A DNA stretch of 64,000 bases from assembly GCF_003601925.1 (NCBI RefSeq), contig NZ_QZWH01000009.1, positions 1 through 64,000 of the forward strand, in the 5' to 3' direction. This document shows positions 25,602 to 35,318 of this stretch, one piece after another. The notes below the pieces were generated by a model that made no database searches, was not told the origin of the DNA, and was given only the letters and a program-made list of their open reading frames with translations. The translations under genes and the position numbers were made by a program. How positions within the stretch are numbered: position 1 is the stretch's first letter; each line of letters begins with the position of its first letter. This DNA is from Buttiauxella izardii. GTDB lineage: Bacteria; Pseudomonadota; Gammaproteobacteria; Enterobacterales; Enterobacteriaceae.

Positions 25602-27878
25602 ATGAATAATAAAATTAACTATTCCCTCGCGATGCTGATTCATCTGGGAATTTACGGAGTCGCCCAACCTGCCTTTGCGGCAGAGCAAACGGCTTCCGCA
25701 ACGGCTCAAACCGCTGCGACCAGCAACGACGACACGCTCACTCATGAAGACACTTTGGTTGTGACCGCCGCCGAGCAAAATTTGCAGGCACCGGGCGTTT
25801 CAACCATCACCGCAGAAGAACTGAAAAAGCGCCCACCGGCGCGTGATATTTCCGAAATCGTCCGTACCATGCCGGGTGTAAACCTGACCGGGAACTCCAC
25901 CAGCGGCCAGCGCGGCAACGGTCGCCAGATTGATATTCGCGGCATGGGCCCGGAAAACACCCTGATTCTTATCGATGGCAAGCCGGTCACCAGCCGTAAC
26001 TCGGTGCGTCTGGGCTGGCGTGGCGAGCGTGATACACGCGGCGATGCAAGCTGGGTTCCGCCAGAAATGGTTGAACGTATTGAAGTGATCCGCGGCCCTG
26101 CGGCAGCGCGTTACGGCAACGGCGCGGCGGGCGGCGTGGTGAATATCATCACCAAAAAAGGCACCGGTGAATGGCACGGTTCCTGGAATACTTATCTGAA
26201 TGCGCCGGAGCACAAAGACGAAGGCTCAACCAAGCGCACTAACTTCAGCCTGAACGGCCCGCTGGGCGGGGATTTCAGCTTCCGTCTGTATGGCAACCTC
26301 GATAAAACTCAGGCCGACGCGTGGGATATCAACCAGGGGCATCAGTCTGAACGCACCGGTATTTATTCCAATACGCTGCCTGCCGGGCGCGAAGGTGTGG
26401 TCAACAAAGACGTGAACGGCGTGGTGCGCTGGGACTTTGCGCCGATGCAATCTCTGGAACTGGAAGCGGGCTACAGCCGCCAGGGCAACCTGTATTCCGG
26501 CGATACGCAGAACACCAATACCAACAAAATTGTGCAGGATAACTACGGCAACGAGACTAACCGTTTGTACCGCCAGAGCTACTCTCTGACGTGGAATGGC
26601 GGTTGGGATAGCGGCCTGACGACCAGCAACTGGGTCCAGTACGAGCACACGCGTAACTCGCGTATGCAAGAAGGCCTGGCGGGCGGCACCGAGGGGATTT
26701 TCTCCAGCGATAAATTCAGCGATATCGATCTGAGCGACGTGCTGCTGCACAGCGATGTGAATATCCCGATTGATTTTATCGTCAACCAAAACCTGACGCT
26801 GGGCACCGAATGGAACCAGCAGAAGATGAAGGACTTATCTTCGAATAATCAGACCTTTATGGGCGGAAATATTCCAGGTTCAGACAGCACTGGCCGCAGC
26901 CCATATTCCCAGGCTGAGATCTTCTCGCTGTTTGCCGAAGACAATATGGAGCTGACCGACAGCACCATGCTGACGCCGGGCGTGCGTTTTGATCACCACA
27001 GTATTGTTGGCAGCAACTGGAGCCCGTCGCTGAACTTGTCGCAAGGCGTGGGTGACTATTTCACGCTGAAAATGGGTATCGCCCAGGCGTATAAAGCGCC
27101 GAGCCTGTATCAAACCAACCCGAACTATATTCTGTACAGCAAGGGCCAGGGTTGCTACGCAAGCGGCACCGGAGTGGGCTGCTACATGATGGGCAACGAC
27201 GATCTGAAAGCTGAAACCAGCGTCAATAAAGAGATCGGCCTTGAGTTTAAAAAAGACGGCTGGCTGGCGGGCGTGACCTGGTTCCGCAACGATTACAAAG
27301 ACAAAATCGAAGCGGGCTATGCGCCTATCGGACAAACCTCTTCTGGCAAAACCAAAACCGATATTTACCAGTGGGAAAACATTCCTGAAGCGCTGGTAGA
27401 AGGGCTGGAAGGCACGTTAAACGTTCCCGTTTCTACCACGGTAAGCTGGACGAATAACGTGACCTACATGCTGGAAAGTAAGAACAAAGAAACCGGTGAA
27501 CGCCTGTCGGTTATCCCGGAATACACGCTGAACTCAACGCTCAGCTGGCAGATTCGCCAGGACATTTCTGTGCAATCAACCTTTACGTGGTACGGCAAAC
27601 AACAGCCGAAGAAATACAACTACAAAGGCCAGCCGGCAACGGGTCCAGAAACCAACGAAGTTAGCCCTTATAGCATCGTTGGCCTGAGCGGAACCTGGGA
27701 TGCGACGAAGAATATCAGCCTGACGACGGGCATCGACAATCTCTTTGACGAGCGCCACTGGCGTGCGGGCAATGCTCAGACCACAGGCGGCGACGCGGGT
27801 TATATGTACGGCGCAGGTGCTGCAACTTATAACGAGTCTGGCCGCACGTATTACGTGAGTCTGAATACGCACTTCTAA
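25602..27878 (+). CDS. fepA: TonB-dependent ferric-enterobactin receptor FepA
   Basis: This 758-residue outer-membrane receptor has a signal peptide (MNNKINYSLAMLIHLGIYGVAQPAFA), a TonB box (EDTLVVTAAEQ, about 49-59) and a plug domain (ISEIVRTMPGVNLTGNSTSGQRGNGRQIDIRGMGPENTLILIDGKP). A 22-strand barrel follows, ending in the typical terminal Phe (YYVSLNTHF). The ATG at 25602 is chosen because the signal peptide starts there. Length is near E. coli FepA (746). entD follows in the same direction after a REP, as in E. coli. Confidence 0.96.
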   Translation: MNNKINYSLAMLIHLGIYGVAQPAFAAEQTASATAQTAATSNDDTLTHEDTLVVTAAEQNLQAPGVSTITAEELKKRPPARDISEIVRTMPGVNLTGNSTSGQRGNGRQIDIRGMGPENTLILIDGKPVTSRNSVRLGWRGERDTRGDASWVPPEMVERIEVIRGPAAARYGNGAAGGVVNIITKKGTGEWHGSWNTYLNAPEHKDEGSTKRTNFSLNGPLGGDFSFRLYGNLDKTQADAWDINQGHQSERTGIYSNTLPAGREGVVNKDVNGVVRWDFAPMQSLELEAGYSRQGNLYSGDTQNTNTNKIVQDNYGNETNRLYRQSYSLTWNGGWDSGLTTSNWVQYEHTRNSRMQEGLAGGTEGIFSSDKFSDIDLSDVLLHSDVNIPIDFIVNQNLTLGTEWNQQKMKDLSSNNQTFMGGNIPGSDSTGRSPYSQAEIFSLFAEDNMELTDSTMLTPGVRFDHHSIVGSNWSPSLNLSQGVGDYFTLKMGIAQAYKAPSLYQTNPNYILYSKGQGCYASGTGVGCYMMGNDDLKAETSVNKEIGLEFKKDGWLAGVTWFRNDYKDKIEAGYAPIGQTSSGKTKTDIYQWENIPEALVEGLEGTLNVPVSTTVSWTNNVTYMLESKNKETGERLSVIPEYTLNSTLSWQIRQDISVQSTFTWYGKQQPKKYNYKGQPATGPETNEVSPYSIVGLSGTWDATKNISLTTGIDNLFDERHWRAGNAQTTGGDAGYMYGAGAATYNESGRTYYVSLNTHF

Positions 27879-27892
27879 TAACGTGCTAAACA

Positions 27893-27963
27893 GCGGTGGA
27901 TGACGCTTCGCTTATCCCCCCTACAAAACCGTAGGGCGGGTAAGCGTAAGCGTCACCCGCCAT
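27893..27963. repeat. REP/BIME between fepA and entD
   Basis: Two facing REP units (GGTGGATGACGCTTCGCTTATC and GTAGGGCGGGTAAGCG-TAAGCGTCACCCGCC) form a BIME in the fepA-entD gap. Confidence 0.85.
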
Positions 27964-27988
27964 TTTTCAATTTCGCAATGCGATTCTC

Positions 27989-28672
27989 ATGCAAACCCTT
28001 ATTTCGGATTTCAATTTTTCAGGCACCTCTCTGCGCGTGTTCCGTGTGGATTTTGATGCCACCACTTTTCAGCCTGAAGATTTGCTATGGCTGCCGCATC
28101 ATCAGCGCCTTTCTAATGCCGTGGTTAAGCGCCAGGCCGAGCATCTGGCGGGAAGGATCGCGGCCTGCGAAGCGCTGCGTTTTCATGGCGTTAAAGACAC
28201 GGTGCCGGGAGTGGGTTTGCACCGCGAACCGTGCTGGCCGCCCGGATTTACCGGCAGCATTACGCACATTCAAAATGTGGCACTCGCCGCCGTCATGATT
28301 GATGACTCGCGATTACATGCGGGTATTGGTATCGACTGCGAAGAAATCATGACGCCGCAAATAGCGCAGGAAATTCACGGCGGAATCATTGATAGCGCAG
28401 AGAAAGAAATTATCGACGCCTCCCCTTTCCCCTTTCACTTTGCATTAACGCTGGCGTTTTCAGCCAAAGAAAGTTTATTCAAAGCGTTGTTTCGCCATGT
28501 AGGGCGTTACTTTGATTTTTCTGCCGCATCAATAAGTAAAATTGATGACAACCAAGTCATTTTGATTCTGAATGAGGGACTTGGGCCATTTAAAAAAGTC
28601 AGCAAATTCAAAGCAGTGTGGGAAAGTAACGCCACGCAATTAATAACATTAATACGACTGGATTCTGAATAA
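27989..28672 (+). CDS. entD: Enterobactin phosphopantetheinyl transferase EntD
   Basis: This 227-residue Sfp-type transferase adds phosphopantetheine to the carrier domains of EntB and EntF. Motifs: GIGIDCEEI (metal-binding Asp) and LAFSAKESLFKALF. LLWLPHHQRLSNAVVKRQAEHLAGRIAACEAL is EntD-like. It is about 20 residues longer than the E. coli protein and more divergent than the other ent products. A+T content looks higher toward its 3' end. Confidence 0.92.
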   Translation: MQTLISDFNFSGTSLRVFRVDFDATTFQPEDLLWLPHHQRLSNAVVKRQAEHLAGRIAACEALRFHGVKDTVPGVGLHREPCWPPGFTGSITHIQNVALAAVMIDDSRLHAGIGIDCEEIMTPQIAQEIHGGIIDSAEKEIIDASPFPFHFALTLAFSAKESLFKALFRHVGRYFDFSAASISKIDDNQVILILNEGLGPFKKVSKFKAVWESNATQLITLIRLDSE

Positions 28673-28766
28673 AGAGAAATCACTTGCGGTTCAGTAATAA
28701 GTGAATGTTATATTCGAAAGCCACAACACATATATAACATCTATTATTACAAGGACTTTAAAATCT

Positions 28767-30101
28767 ATGGAAACTCTGGAGTCATTCCTTTCCTCTGTTC
28801 AACAACGTGACCCAAACCAGCCTGAATTTGCCCAGGCCGTTCGTGAAGTGATGACCACGCTATGGCCGTTCCTCGAGCAAAATCCGCAATACCGCCGTTC
28901 GGCACTTTTAGAGCGTCTTGTGGAACCCGAGCGCGTGATTCAATTCCGCGTCACCTGGGTTGATGACAAGAATCAGGTGCAGGTTAACCGCGCCTGGCGC
29001 GTGCAGTTCAGCTCGGCCATCGGCCCGTATAAAGGCGGAATGCGTTTCCACCCGTCCGTTAACTTGTCGATTCTGAAATTCTTAGGTTTTGAACAAACCT
29101 TCAAAAACGCGCTCACCACGCTGCCAATGGGCGGCGGCAAAGGCGGCAGCGACTTTAACCCGAAAGGCAAAAGCGAAGGCGAGATCATGCGTTTTTGCCA
29201 GGCGCTGATGATAGAACTGTATCGCCATTTAGGGCCAGATACTGACGTACCGGCAGGCGATATCGGCGTCGGCGGGCGTGAAGTGGGCTTTATGGCGGGG
29301 ATGATGAAAAAGCTCTCCAACAACACCGCCTGCGTGTTTACCGGCAAAGGTCTGTCGTTTGGCGGCAGCCTGATTCGCCCGGAAGCTACCGGTTACGGCC
29401 TGATTTACTTCACCGATGCGATGCTGCAACGCCACGGCCTGGGCTTTGAGGGCATGCGCGTGGCGGTTTCTGGCTCCGGCAACGTGGCGCAATACGCCAT
29501 CGAAAAAGCACTCTCCCTTGGCGCGCGCGTGATTACCGCATCTGATTCCAACGGAACCGTGGTTGATGAAGCCGGTTTCACCACCGAAAAACTGGCGCGT
29601 CTGGCTGAAATTAAATCCAGCCGTGACGGGCGTGTAGCCGATTATGCGAAAGAGTTTGGCCTGCAATATCTTGAAGGCCAGCAGCCGTGGAGCGTGCCGG
29701 TGGATATCGCGCTGCCGTGCGCGACACAAAACGAACTGGATACCGAAGCGGCCCGCACGCTGATCGCCAACGGCGTGAAAGCAGTAGCGGAAGGCGCGAA
29801 TATGCCAACCACGATTGAAGCGACCAATTTATTCCTCGATGCGGGCGTGTTGTTCGCACCGGGCAAAGCGGCCAATGCAGGCGGCGTGGCGACTTCTGGC
29901 CTGGAAATGGCGCAGAATGCGGCGCGTCTGAGCTGGAAAGCGGAGAAAGTAGATATTCGCCTGCACCACATCATGCTCGATATTCACGAAGCCTGTGTGA
30001 ACTACGGCGGTGAAGAGAAGCAAACGCATTACGTTCGCGGCGCGAATATTGCGGGCTTTGTTAAAGTGGCCGATGCGATGTTAGGGCAAGGCGTGCTGTA
30101 A
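28767..30101 (+). CDS. gdhA: NADP-specific glutamate dehydrogenase
   Basis: This 444-residue enzyme aminates 2-oxoglutarate with NADPH. The substrate domain holds GPYKGGMRFHPSVNLSILKFLGFEQ with catalytic region PMGGGKGGSDF; the nucleotide domain holds the Rossmann motif VSGSGNVAQYAIEKA. The ATG at 28767 (METLESFLSSVQQRDPNQPEFAQ) matches the E. coli start region; 22 further in-frame codons upstream are not conserved. Its place between entD and opgB differs from E. coli, where gdhA is elsewhere on the chromosome. Confidence 0.97.
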   Translation: METLESFLSSVQQRDPNQPEFAQAVREVMTTLWPFLEQNPQYRRSALLERLVEPERVIQFRVTWVDDKNQVQVNRAWRVQFSSAIGPYKGGMRFHPSVNLSILKFLGFEQTFKNALTTLPMGGGKGGSDFNPKGKSEGEIMRFCQALMIELYRHLGPDTDVPAGDIGVGGREVGFMAGMMKKLSNNTACVFTGKGLSFGGSLIRPEATGYGLIYFTDAMLQRHGLGFEGMRVAVSGSGNVAQYAIEKALSLGARVITASDSNGTVVDEAGFTTEKLARLAEIKSSRDGRVADYAKEFGLQYLEGQQPWSVPVDIALPCATQNELDTEAARTLIANGVKAVAEGANMPTTIEATNLFLDAGVLFAPGKAANAGGVATSGLEMAQNAARLSWKAEKVDIRLHHIMLDIHEACVNYGGEEKQTHYVRGANIAGFVKVADAMLGQGVL

Positions 30102-30116
30102 CTTTTTGAGGTAAAT

Positions 30117-30196
30117 GGTGGATGACGGCTAACGCCTTATCCACCCTACGTTTTTCATCTTTTCGTAGGTCGGATAAGCGTTAGCGTCATCCGACA
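30117..30196. repeat. REP/BIME between gdhA and opgB
   Basis: Two facing REP units (GGTGGATGACGGCTAACGCC and GTAGGTCGGATAAGCG-TTAGCGTCATCCGAC) lie at the convergent gdhA/opgB ends. Confidence 0.85.
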
Positions 30197-30197
30197 A

Positions 30198-32486
30198 TTA
30201 CGTTGCCGGAACGACCTTAATGTCTTCCATCCCAATCCCCAATTTGCGCGGTTCATGGCCAAGAATATTGCCTTCATTCGATAACTGCGGCTGCGGCGGA
30301 ATGATTTCCAGCATGTTGCTGCGTTCCGGGTTATCAAAATGCAGCGTGGTGGTCGTTAACTCTTCGCCAAGCGTCAGCGTTTGCTGCTGGCTTCCCACTT
30401 TCACCGGCACCGGCTGGCCGATATTTGGGCCAAAGGCTTTGGCGGTGATCACCAGATCAAACTTCTCTGGCAGAGGCTCGGCGTATTCAATTTTCACTCC
30501 CGGTGCCAGATTAGCATTCGACCAGCGGCCCCAGTCTTCCGGGCGTGAAATCCCGCTAAACTCTTTGACGTTATCTGGCGCACCCGGCACGTTGAAAATA
30601 AAGCTATCGGCCTGGTAGCGAATGGCATTTTCATCCACTTTCAGCAGCGCCACGTTCTGTTTAAAACGCGCTTTGTCGATGTCCTGTTTCGCGAACTCCA
30701 CCAAGTGTTGCTCTTGCGGCTGTTCAATTAAACGCACGGTCGGCTGGCCGCCCATTTGCCCTTGCGCCACGCATAAGCCGGTGGAAAGTGCCAGTTTTGA
30801 CTGCCACAAACGCGCCATTTTGAAGCAACGATCCACCCAGATGAACTTATCGTTTTCTTTAAAATCAGCCAGTTGATAACGCAGCGGTGCGGAGTATTCG
30901 CTTTCCGGCAGCGGCTCGATTTTTTTATCCAGAATGCGCAGCAGCAATGGCATTTTGAAATGCGCGCCAGAGTAGCTGAAGGTGTTTTTCTTCTGGTCAA
31001 TTTCATATTGAGTGATGGTTTTCGGGAAGTTCCACAGGTCGATAACGTCCGGTTTCCACTCCATCACTTTTTCTTTGACGTTGAGGAATACGGATGCAAT
31101 TGACTGCCCGGATAAACTACTGCGCCCCAGACCCAGGTAATTTTCACCCCCCAAAACATCCAGCACCGTCGCCCCGTTATCCAGGGTGCTGCGTTTTACC
31201 GGCACTAAATCCGCCTGCGGTTTATCGCCACGGATAATAAAGAACAGGTTATTACGCTCATGCTGATTGAGATATTTATAGGCGGTATTGTTCATGGCCA
31301 GATGGTCAGAACTCACTACAATCACGGTATTTTTAAAATACGGTGAGGCTTTAATTTTTTCTATTAACGCAGCAACGTGTTCCTGGCTACAGGCCACGGC
31401 GCTAAATGATTGGTTTTCTTTGCCATCAAATTTATAGCTACGACGTTTACAGGTTTTCGAGATAAAACCATCCGGGTGATGGGTATCTACCGTCAGGGTA
31501 AACAGCGAGAAACGTTTATTGGTTTTCGACAGTTCGATATATTTTTCATACACTTCGTCGAGAACGGTGTCGTCGTAGAAGCCCCAGTTATTGCGGTACT
31601 TAGGGTCGGCAACCAGGGTTTTCAGCTCTTCCGCACCGTACATATGGTCAAAGCCGTGGGATTGCAAAAAGATGTCTTTGCCTGCAAAGCGTAAATCTGC
31701 GCCCTGCATAAAATAGTTTTCGTAGCCAGAGGCTTTCAGGATATCGCCGAGGCAAATATTCTTCGGGAAGAAGCTCGACATTGAAGCCGATGAGTTTCCT
31801 TCGAATGGCGCAAATAAGGGAATACCACATTGTGAAGCGACCATTCCGGCAATGGTGTAATCGGTGCCGGGTAATTGCACGGTATGGCTGAAATCTATTC
31901 CTTTATTTTTTAGCCCTGTTAATTCCGGTGCTAAATCAGGGAAAAATTCGGGCTGTAAATAAGTGCGCTCGAGACTTTCGCCATAAATATAAACGAGATT
32001 TAGTTTTGGGTTTTTAATATTCCCCTGAGGGACTTTGTAATAAACATCAAAATCTGAATTGCCTGAACGGGTTTGTGATTTCACCAGTTCAGTCACCTGG
32101 CGAAAAGCCGGTGATGCATCCACAGAAGCCAGCGCTAAAACCAGTGCCAGCAGGCTGTAACCGAAATGATGCGGATAGCCTTTACGACGGCGTAGAATCC
32201 AGGTCAAACCGCCGAATACCACCACCAGCGCGACAAACACGCCAACGCCCGGCAGGATGTATTTGCCAATTCCGGCTCCGGTCAGGCTGCTGGTCAGGGT
32301 GTAAAGTACGGCATCGTTAATCCCTTCCCCGGTGAAGTAGTCGCTGACGACAAAAGTCACGTTAAGGACGATATACAAACCCAAAATAAGAAGAATGGCG
32401 CTAAACCACCAGATATTACGGCCAGCTTTAACGGCGTATACGGCAATAGCTGCGACAAACAACACAATTGAAAGCATTTCCAACAA
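30198..32486 (-). CDS. opgB: Phosphoglycerol transferase I OpgB
   Basis: This 762-residue membrane enzyme transfers phosphoglycerol from phosphatidylglycerol to periplasmic glucans. Several N-terminal membrane helices (to about residue 130) are followed by a periplasmic sulfatase-like domain with GESLERTY, the likely nucleophile Thr region [18 protein letters not shown] and DTHHPDGF. I set the start at TTG 32486: GAGGG lies 7 bp upstream, it aligns with the E. coli start (MSELLSF opposite LLEMLSI) and gives 762 against 763 residues. The first ATG, three codons on, has no good ribosome site. A frame opening further upstream is not conserved. Confidence 0.93.
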   Translation of the reverse strand: MLEMLSIVLFVAAIAVYAVKAGRNIWWFSAILLILGLYIVLNVTFVVSDYFTGEGINDAVLYTLTSSLTGAGIGKYILPGVGVFVALVVVFGGLTWILRRRKGYPHHFGYSLLALVLALASVDASPAFRQVTELVKSQTRSGNSDFDVYYKVPQGNIKNPKLNLVYIYGESLERTYLQPEFFPDLAPELTGLKNKGIDFSHTVQLPGTDYTIAGMVASQCGIPLFAPFEGNSSASMSSFFPKNICLGDILKASGYENYFMQGADLRFAGKDIFLQSHGFDHMYGAEELKTLVADPKYRNNWGFYDDTVLDEVYEKYIELSKTNKRFSLFTLTVDTHHPDGFISKTCKRRSYKFDGKENQSFSAVACSQEHVAALIEKIKASPYFKNTVIVVSSDHLAMNNTAYKYLNQHERNNLFFIIRGDKPQADLVPVKRSTLDNGATVLDVLGGENYLGLGRSSLSGQSIASVFLNVKEKVMEWKPDVIDLWNFPKTITQYEIDQKKNTFSYSGAHFKMPLLLRILDKKIEPLPESEYSAPLRYQLADFKENDKFIWVDRCFKMARLWQSKLALSTGLCVAQGQMGGQPTVRLIEQPQEQHLVEFAKQDIDKARFKQNVALLKVDENAIRYQADSFIFNVPGAPDNVKEFSGISRPEDWGRWSNANLAPGVKIEYAEPLPEKFDLVITAKAFGPNIGQPVPVKVGSQQQTLTLGEELTTTTLHFDNPERSNMLEIIPPQPQLSNEGNILGHEPRKLGIGMEDIKVVPAT

Positions 32487-32640
32487 CGCCTGACCCTCGA
32501 AATAAACGCGCTCAGTGGCGCAAAGCTGTGCTCGGTAACATCTGTGGGCTAAATCTAGCGTTGTTGTCACACTCCTGCAATTTCCATGACATGAAAGTGT
32601 GCTGCATTTCGGAATTGTCGGCTTTTTCACCAATCAATTA

Positions 32641-32677
32641 ATAGCCATTAACTATCACAGCTATCGCTATTGACTCA
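32641..32677 (+). promoter_or_regulatory. OxyR-type binding site upstream of ahpC
   Basis: ATAGCCATTAACTAT - 7 bp - ATCGCTATTGACTCA follows the OxyR pattern ATAG-N7-CTAT twice, with the first half nearly perfect. Just downstream are TTGATT (32678-32683) and TTTAAT (32702-32707), 18 bp apart, a plausible promoter. OxyR control of ahpCF is established in E. coli; the site here lies 218 bp before the ahpC start, unusually far. The opgB promoter must also lie in this 408-bp gap. Confidence 0.6.
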
Positions 32678-32756
32678 TTGATTCCCTGAACGAATCGGTG
32701 ATTTAATCCCGCCGCTGTTATGATTTTTTAAAGTGGAATTGTAACGCGCAACATCG

Positions 32757-32782
32757 GCCACCCTTAGGGGTGGCTTTTTTTT
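32757..32782 (+). terminator. Intrinsic terminator upstream of ahpC (small RNA or attenuator end)
   Basis: GCCACCC-TTAGG-GGTGGC followed by eight T is a textbook terminator on the plus strand, 113 bp before ahpC and with no upstream coding gene on that strand. A transcript from the candidate promoter at 32678-32707 would be about 70 bases long. Either a small RNA ends here or ahpC readthrough is controlled. Confidence 0.7.
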
Positions 32783-32894
32783 GCCTGTCGTTCAGGTTGT
32801 TAGGTTATGCCTTTTGATTCGATACAACCTACCCATTAGAAGCAAAAGCGAATATTCGTTACCTTTCTCCCATCGCAAAACGGAGGAAGTACAG

Positions 32895-33458
32895 ATGTCT
32901 TTAATTAATACAAAAATCAAACCATTCAAAAACAGCGCTTTTAAAAACGGTGAATTCATTGAAGTTACCGAGCAGGACGTAGAAGGCCGCTGGAGCGTTT
33001 TCTTCTTCTATCCAGCTGACTTTACTTTTGTATGCCCAACCGAACTGGGCGACGTTGCTGACCACTACGAAGAATTCCAGAAACTGGGCGTGGACATTTA
33101 CTCGGTTTCCACCGACACCCATTTCACGCACAAAGCCTGGCACAGCAGCTCTGACACCATCGCCAAAATCAAATACGCGATGATCGGCGACCCAACTGGC
33201 GCGCTGACCCGTAACTTCGAAAACATGCGTGAAGACCAGGGCCTGGCAGATCGTGGCACCTTTATCGTTGACCCGCAGGGCATCATTCAGGCCATCGAAG
33301 TAACCGCTGAAGGCATTGGCCGTGACGCATCTGACCTGCTGCGTAAAGTGAAAGCGGCTCAGTATGTGGCTTCTCACCCAGGTGAAGTTTGCCCGGCTAA
33401 ATGGAAAGAAGGCGATGCGACTCTGGCTCCCTCTTTAGACCTGGTTGGTAAAATTTAA
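32895..33458 (+). CDS. ahpC: Alkyl hydroperoxide reductase peroxiredoxin AhpC
   Basis: This 187-residue 2-Cys peroxiredoxin reduces H2O2 and organic peroxides. The peroxidatic Cys47 is in [11 protein letters not shown] and the resolving Cys166 in GEVCPAKW. The ATG at 32895 follows a strong GGAGGAAG site; [21 protein letters not shown] matches E. coli AhpC. AhpF, encoded next, re-reduces it. Confidence 0.98.
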   Translation: MSLINTKIKPFKNSAFKNGEFIEVTEQDVEGRWSVFFFYPADFTFVCPTELGDVADHYEEFQKLGVDIYSVSTDTHFTHKAWHSSSDTIAKIKYAMIGDPTGALTRNFENMREDQGLADRGTFIVDPQGIIQAIEVTAEGIGRDASDLLRKVKAAQYVASHPGEVCPAKWKEGDATLAPSLDLVGKI

Positions 33459-33481
33459 CTAACCCGCACTACTTTTCATTT

Positions 33482-33507
33482 ATCGGCTGCATATGCAGCC
33501 GATTTTT
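33482..33507 (+). terminator. Partial terminator between ahpC and ahpF
   Basis: The perfect palindrome ATCGGCTGCAT/ATGCAGCCGAT is followed by TTTTT in the 72-bp gap. It can lower ahpF expression relative to ahpC. Confidence 0.8.
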
Positions 33508-33530
33508 CTCGCCATCAGGGAGATTTACCC

Positions 33531-35099
33531 ATGCTCGACAACAACATGAAAACCCAGCTCAAGGCTTATCTTGAGAGATTAACCAAACCTGTTGAGTTGA
33601 TTGCTACGCTGGATGACAGTGCTAAATCAGCGGAGATAAAGGAACTGCTGGCAGAGATCGCGGAACTATCTGACAAAGTTTCTTTCAACATTAATAACGA
33701 CTTGCCGGTGCGCAAACCGTCGTTTTTGATAACTAACCCAGGTTCCGATAAAGGCCCACGCTTTGCGGGTTCCCCACTCGGCCATGAATTTACTTCTCTG
33801 GTTTTGGCTTTGCTCCAGACCGGGGGACATCCGTCGAAAGAGTCACAGGATTTGCTTGAGCAGATTCGTGAAATCGACGGCGATTTCCATTTTGAAACCT
33901 ATTACTCGCTCTCCTGCCACAACTGCCCGGACGTGGTGCAGGCGCTGAACCTGATGAGCGTGCTGAACCCGCGCATCAGCCACACGGCGATTGACGGCGG
34001 CATTTACCAGAACGAGATTCAGGAACGCAATGTGATGGGCGTGCCTGCGGTGTTCCTCAATGGTAAAGAGTTCGGTCAGGGCCGCATGACGCTGGCGGAA
34101 ATCGTCGGCAAAATTGATACCGGCGCTGAAAAACGTGCCGCCGAAGCGCTGAACAAACGCGAAGCTTACGACGTGTTAATCGTCGGCAGCGGCCCGGCGG
34201 GTGCGGCGGCAGCGGTTTACTCCGCGCGTAAAGGCATTCGCACCGGCCTGATGGGCGAACGTTTTGGCGGCCAGGTATTAGATACCGTGGATATCGAAAA
34301 CTACATTTCAGTGCCAAAAACCGAAGGCCAGAAACTGGCGGGCGCACTGAAAGCGCACGTTGATGATTACGATGTTGACGTTATCGACACGCAAAGTGCC
34401 AGCAAACTGATCCCGGCGAAAACCGAAGGCGGCCTACACCAGATTCAAACTGCTTCCGGCGCAACGCTGAGCGCACGCAGCATCATCATTGCGACTGGCG
34501 CAAAATGGCGCAACATGAACGTGCCGGGCGAAGAACAGTACCGCACCAAAGGTGTGACTTACTGCCCGCACTGCGACGGCCCGCTGTTTAAAGGCAAACG
34601 CGTGGCGGTGATCGGCGGCGGGAACTCCGGCGTGGAAGCGGCTATCGATCTGGCAGGGCTTGTGGAACACGTTACGCTGCTGGAATTTGCCCCAGAAATG
34701 AAGGCCGACCAGGTGTTGCAGAATAAGCTGCGCAGCCTGAAAAACGTCGACATTATTCTGAATGCGCAAACGCTGGAAGTGAAAGGCGACGGCAGCAAAG
34801 TCACCGGATTACAGTATCAAGACCGCGTCACTCAAAAAGTGCATGACATTGAACTGGCGGGGATTTTCGTGCAAATCGGCCTGTTGCCGAACACCAACTG
34901 GCTGGAAGGCAGCGTTGAGCGCAACCGCATGGGTGAAATCATCATTGATGCGAAATGCGAAACCACAGTGAAAGGTGTATTTGCGGCGGGCGACTGCACC
35001 ACCGTGCCGTACAAACAAATTATTATCGCCACTGGCGAAGGGGCCAAAGCATCACTGAGCGCCTTTGATTATTTGATTCGTAGTCCCATCGCACAATAA
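33531..35099 (+). CDS. ahpF: AhpC reductase, flavoprotein AhpF
   Basis: This 522-residue NADH-dependent disulfide reductase has an N-terminal thioredoxin-like domain with Cys129/Cys132 (SLSCHNCPD). The thioredoxin-reductase-like part has FAD motif [18 protein letters not shown], redox CPHC (about 345-348) and NAD motif [13 protein letters not shown]. It passes electrons from NADH to AhpC. One residue longer than E. coli AhpF. Confidence 0.98.
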   Translation: MLDNNMKTQLKAYLERLTKPVELIATLDDSAKSAEIKELLAEIAELSDKVSFNINNDLPVRKPSFLITNPGSDKGPRFAGSPLGHEFTSLVLALLQTGGHPSKESQDLLEQIREIDGDFHFETYYSLSCHNCPDVVQALNLMSVLNPRISHTAIDGGIYQNEIQERNVMGVPAVFLNGKEFGQGRMTLAEIVGKIDTGAEKRAAEALNKREAYDVLIVGSGPAGAAAAVYSARKGIRTGLMGERFGGQVLDTVDIENYISVPKTEGQKLAGALKAHVDDYDVDVIDTQSASKLIPAKTEGGLHQIQTASGATLSARSIIIATGAKWRNMNVPGEEQYRTKGVTYCPHCDGPLFKGKRVAVIGGGNSGVEAAIDLAGLVEHVTLLEFAPEMKADQVLQNKLRSLKNVDIILNAQTLEVKGDGSKVTGLQYQDRVTQKVHDIELAGIFVQIGLLPNTNWLEGSVERNRMGEIIIDAKCETTVKGVFAAGDCTTVPYKQIIIATGEGAKASLSAFDYLIRSPIAQ

Positions 35100-35124
35100 A
35101 AAATAAGTATTACCTGCATATTCC

Positions 35125-35148
35125 AAAGCGGCTTCGGCCGCTTTTCTT
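35125..35148 (+). terminator. Terminator after ahpF
   Basis: AAGCGGC-TTCG-GCCGCTT stem-loop with a stable UUCG loop and TTTTCTTATTT tail, 26 bp after the ahpF stop. Confidence 0.9.
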
Positions 35149-35232
35149 ATTTCATAAGCAAATACAAAAACACCGAAACATTCACCCAATCTATCAAAAG
35201 AAACTCTTTTCCGAGCCGTGCCGCATTTTTAA

Positions 35233-35270
35233 TCAACTGCCGTTGACACTCTCCGCCCTACCTCTAAATA
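35233..35270 (+). promoter_or_regulatory. torYZ promoter with overlapping palindrome
   Basis: TTGACA (35243-35248) and TAAATA (35265-35270) are 16 bp apart. The -35 is overlapped by the perfect inverted repeat TCAAC-TGCC-GTTGA (35233-35246), a possible operator. It is close in size, but not in sequence, to an FNR site (TTGAT-N4-ATCAA). Confidence 0.5.
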
Positions 35271-35318
35271 TCCACACAATAAATAAGTGTTAATTTTTTA
35301 AAATTGACTGGAAATGAA

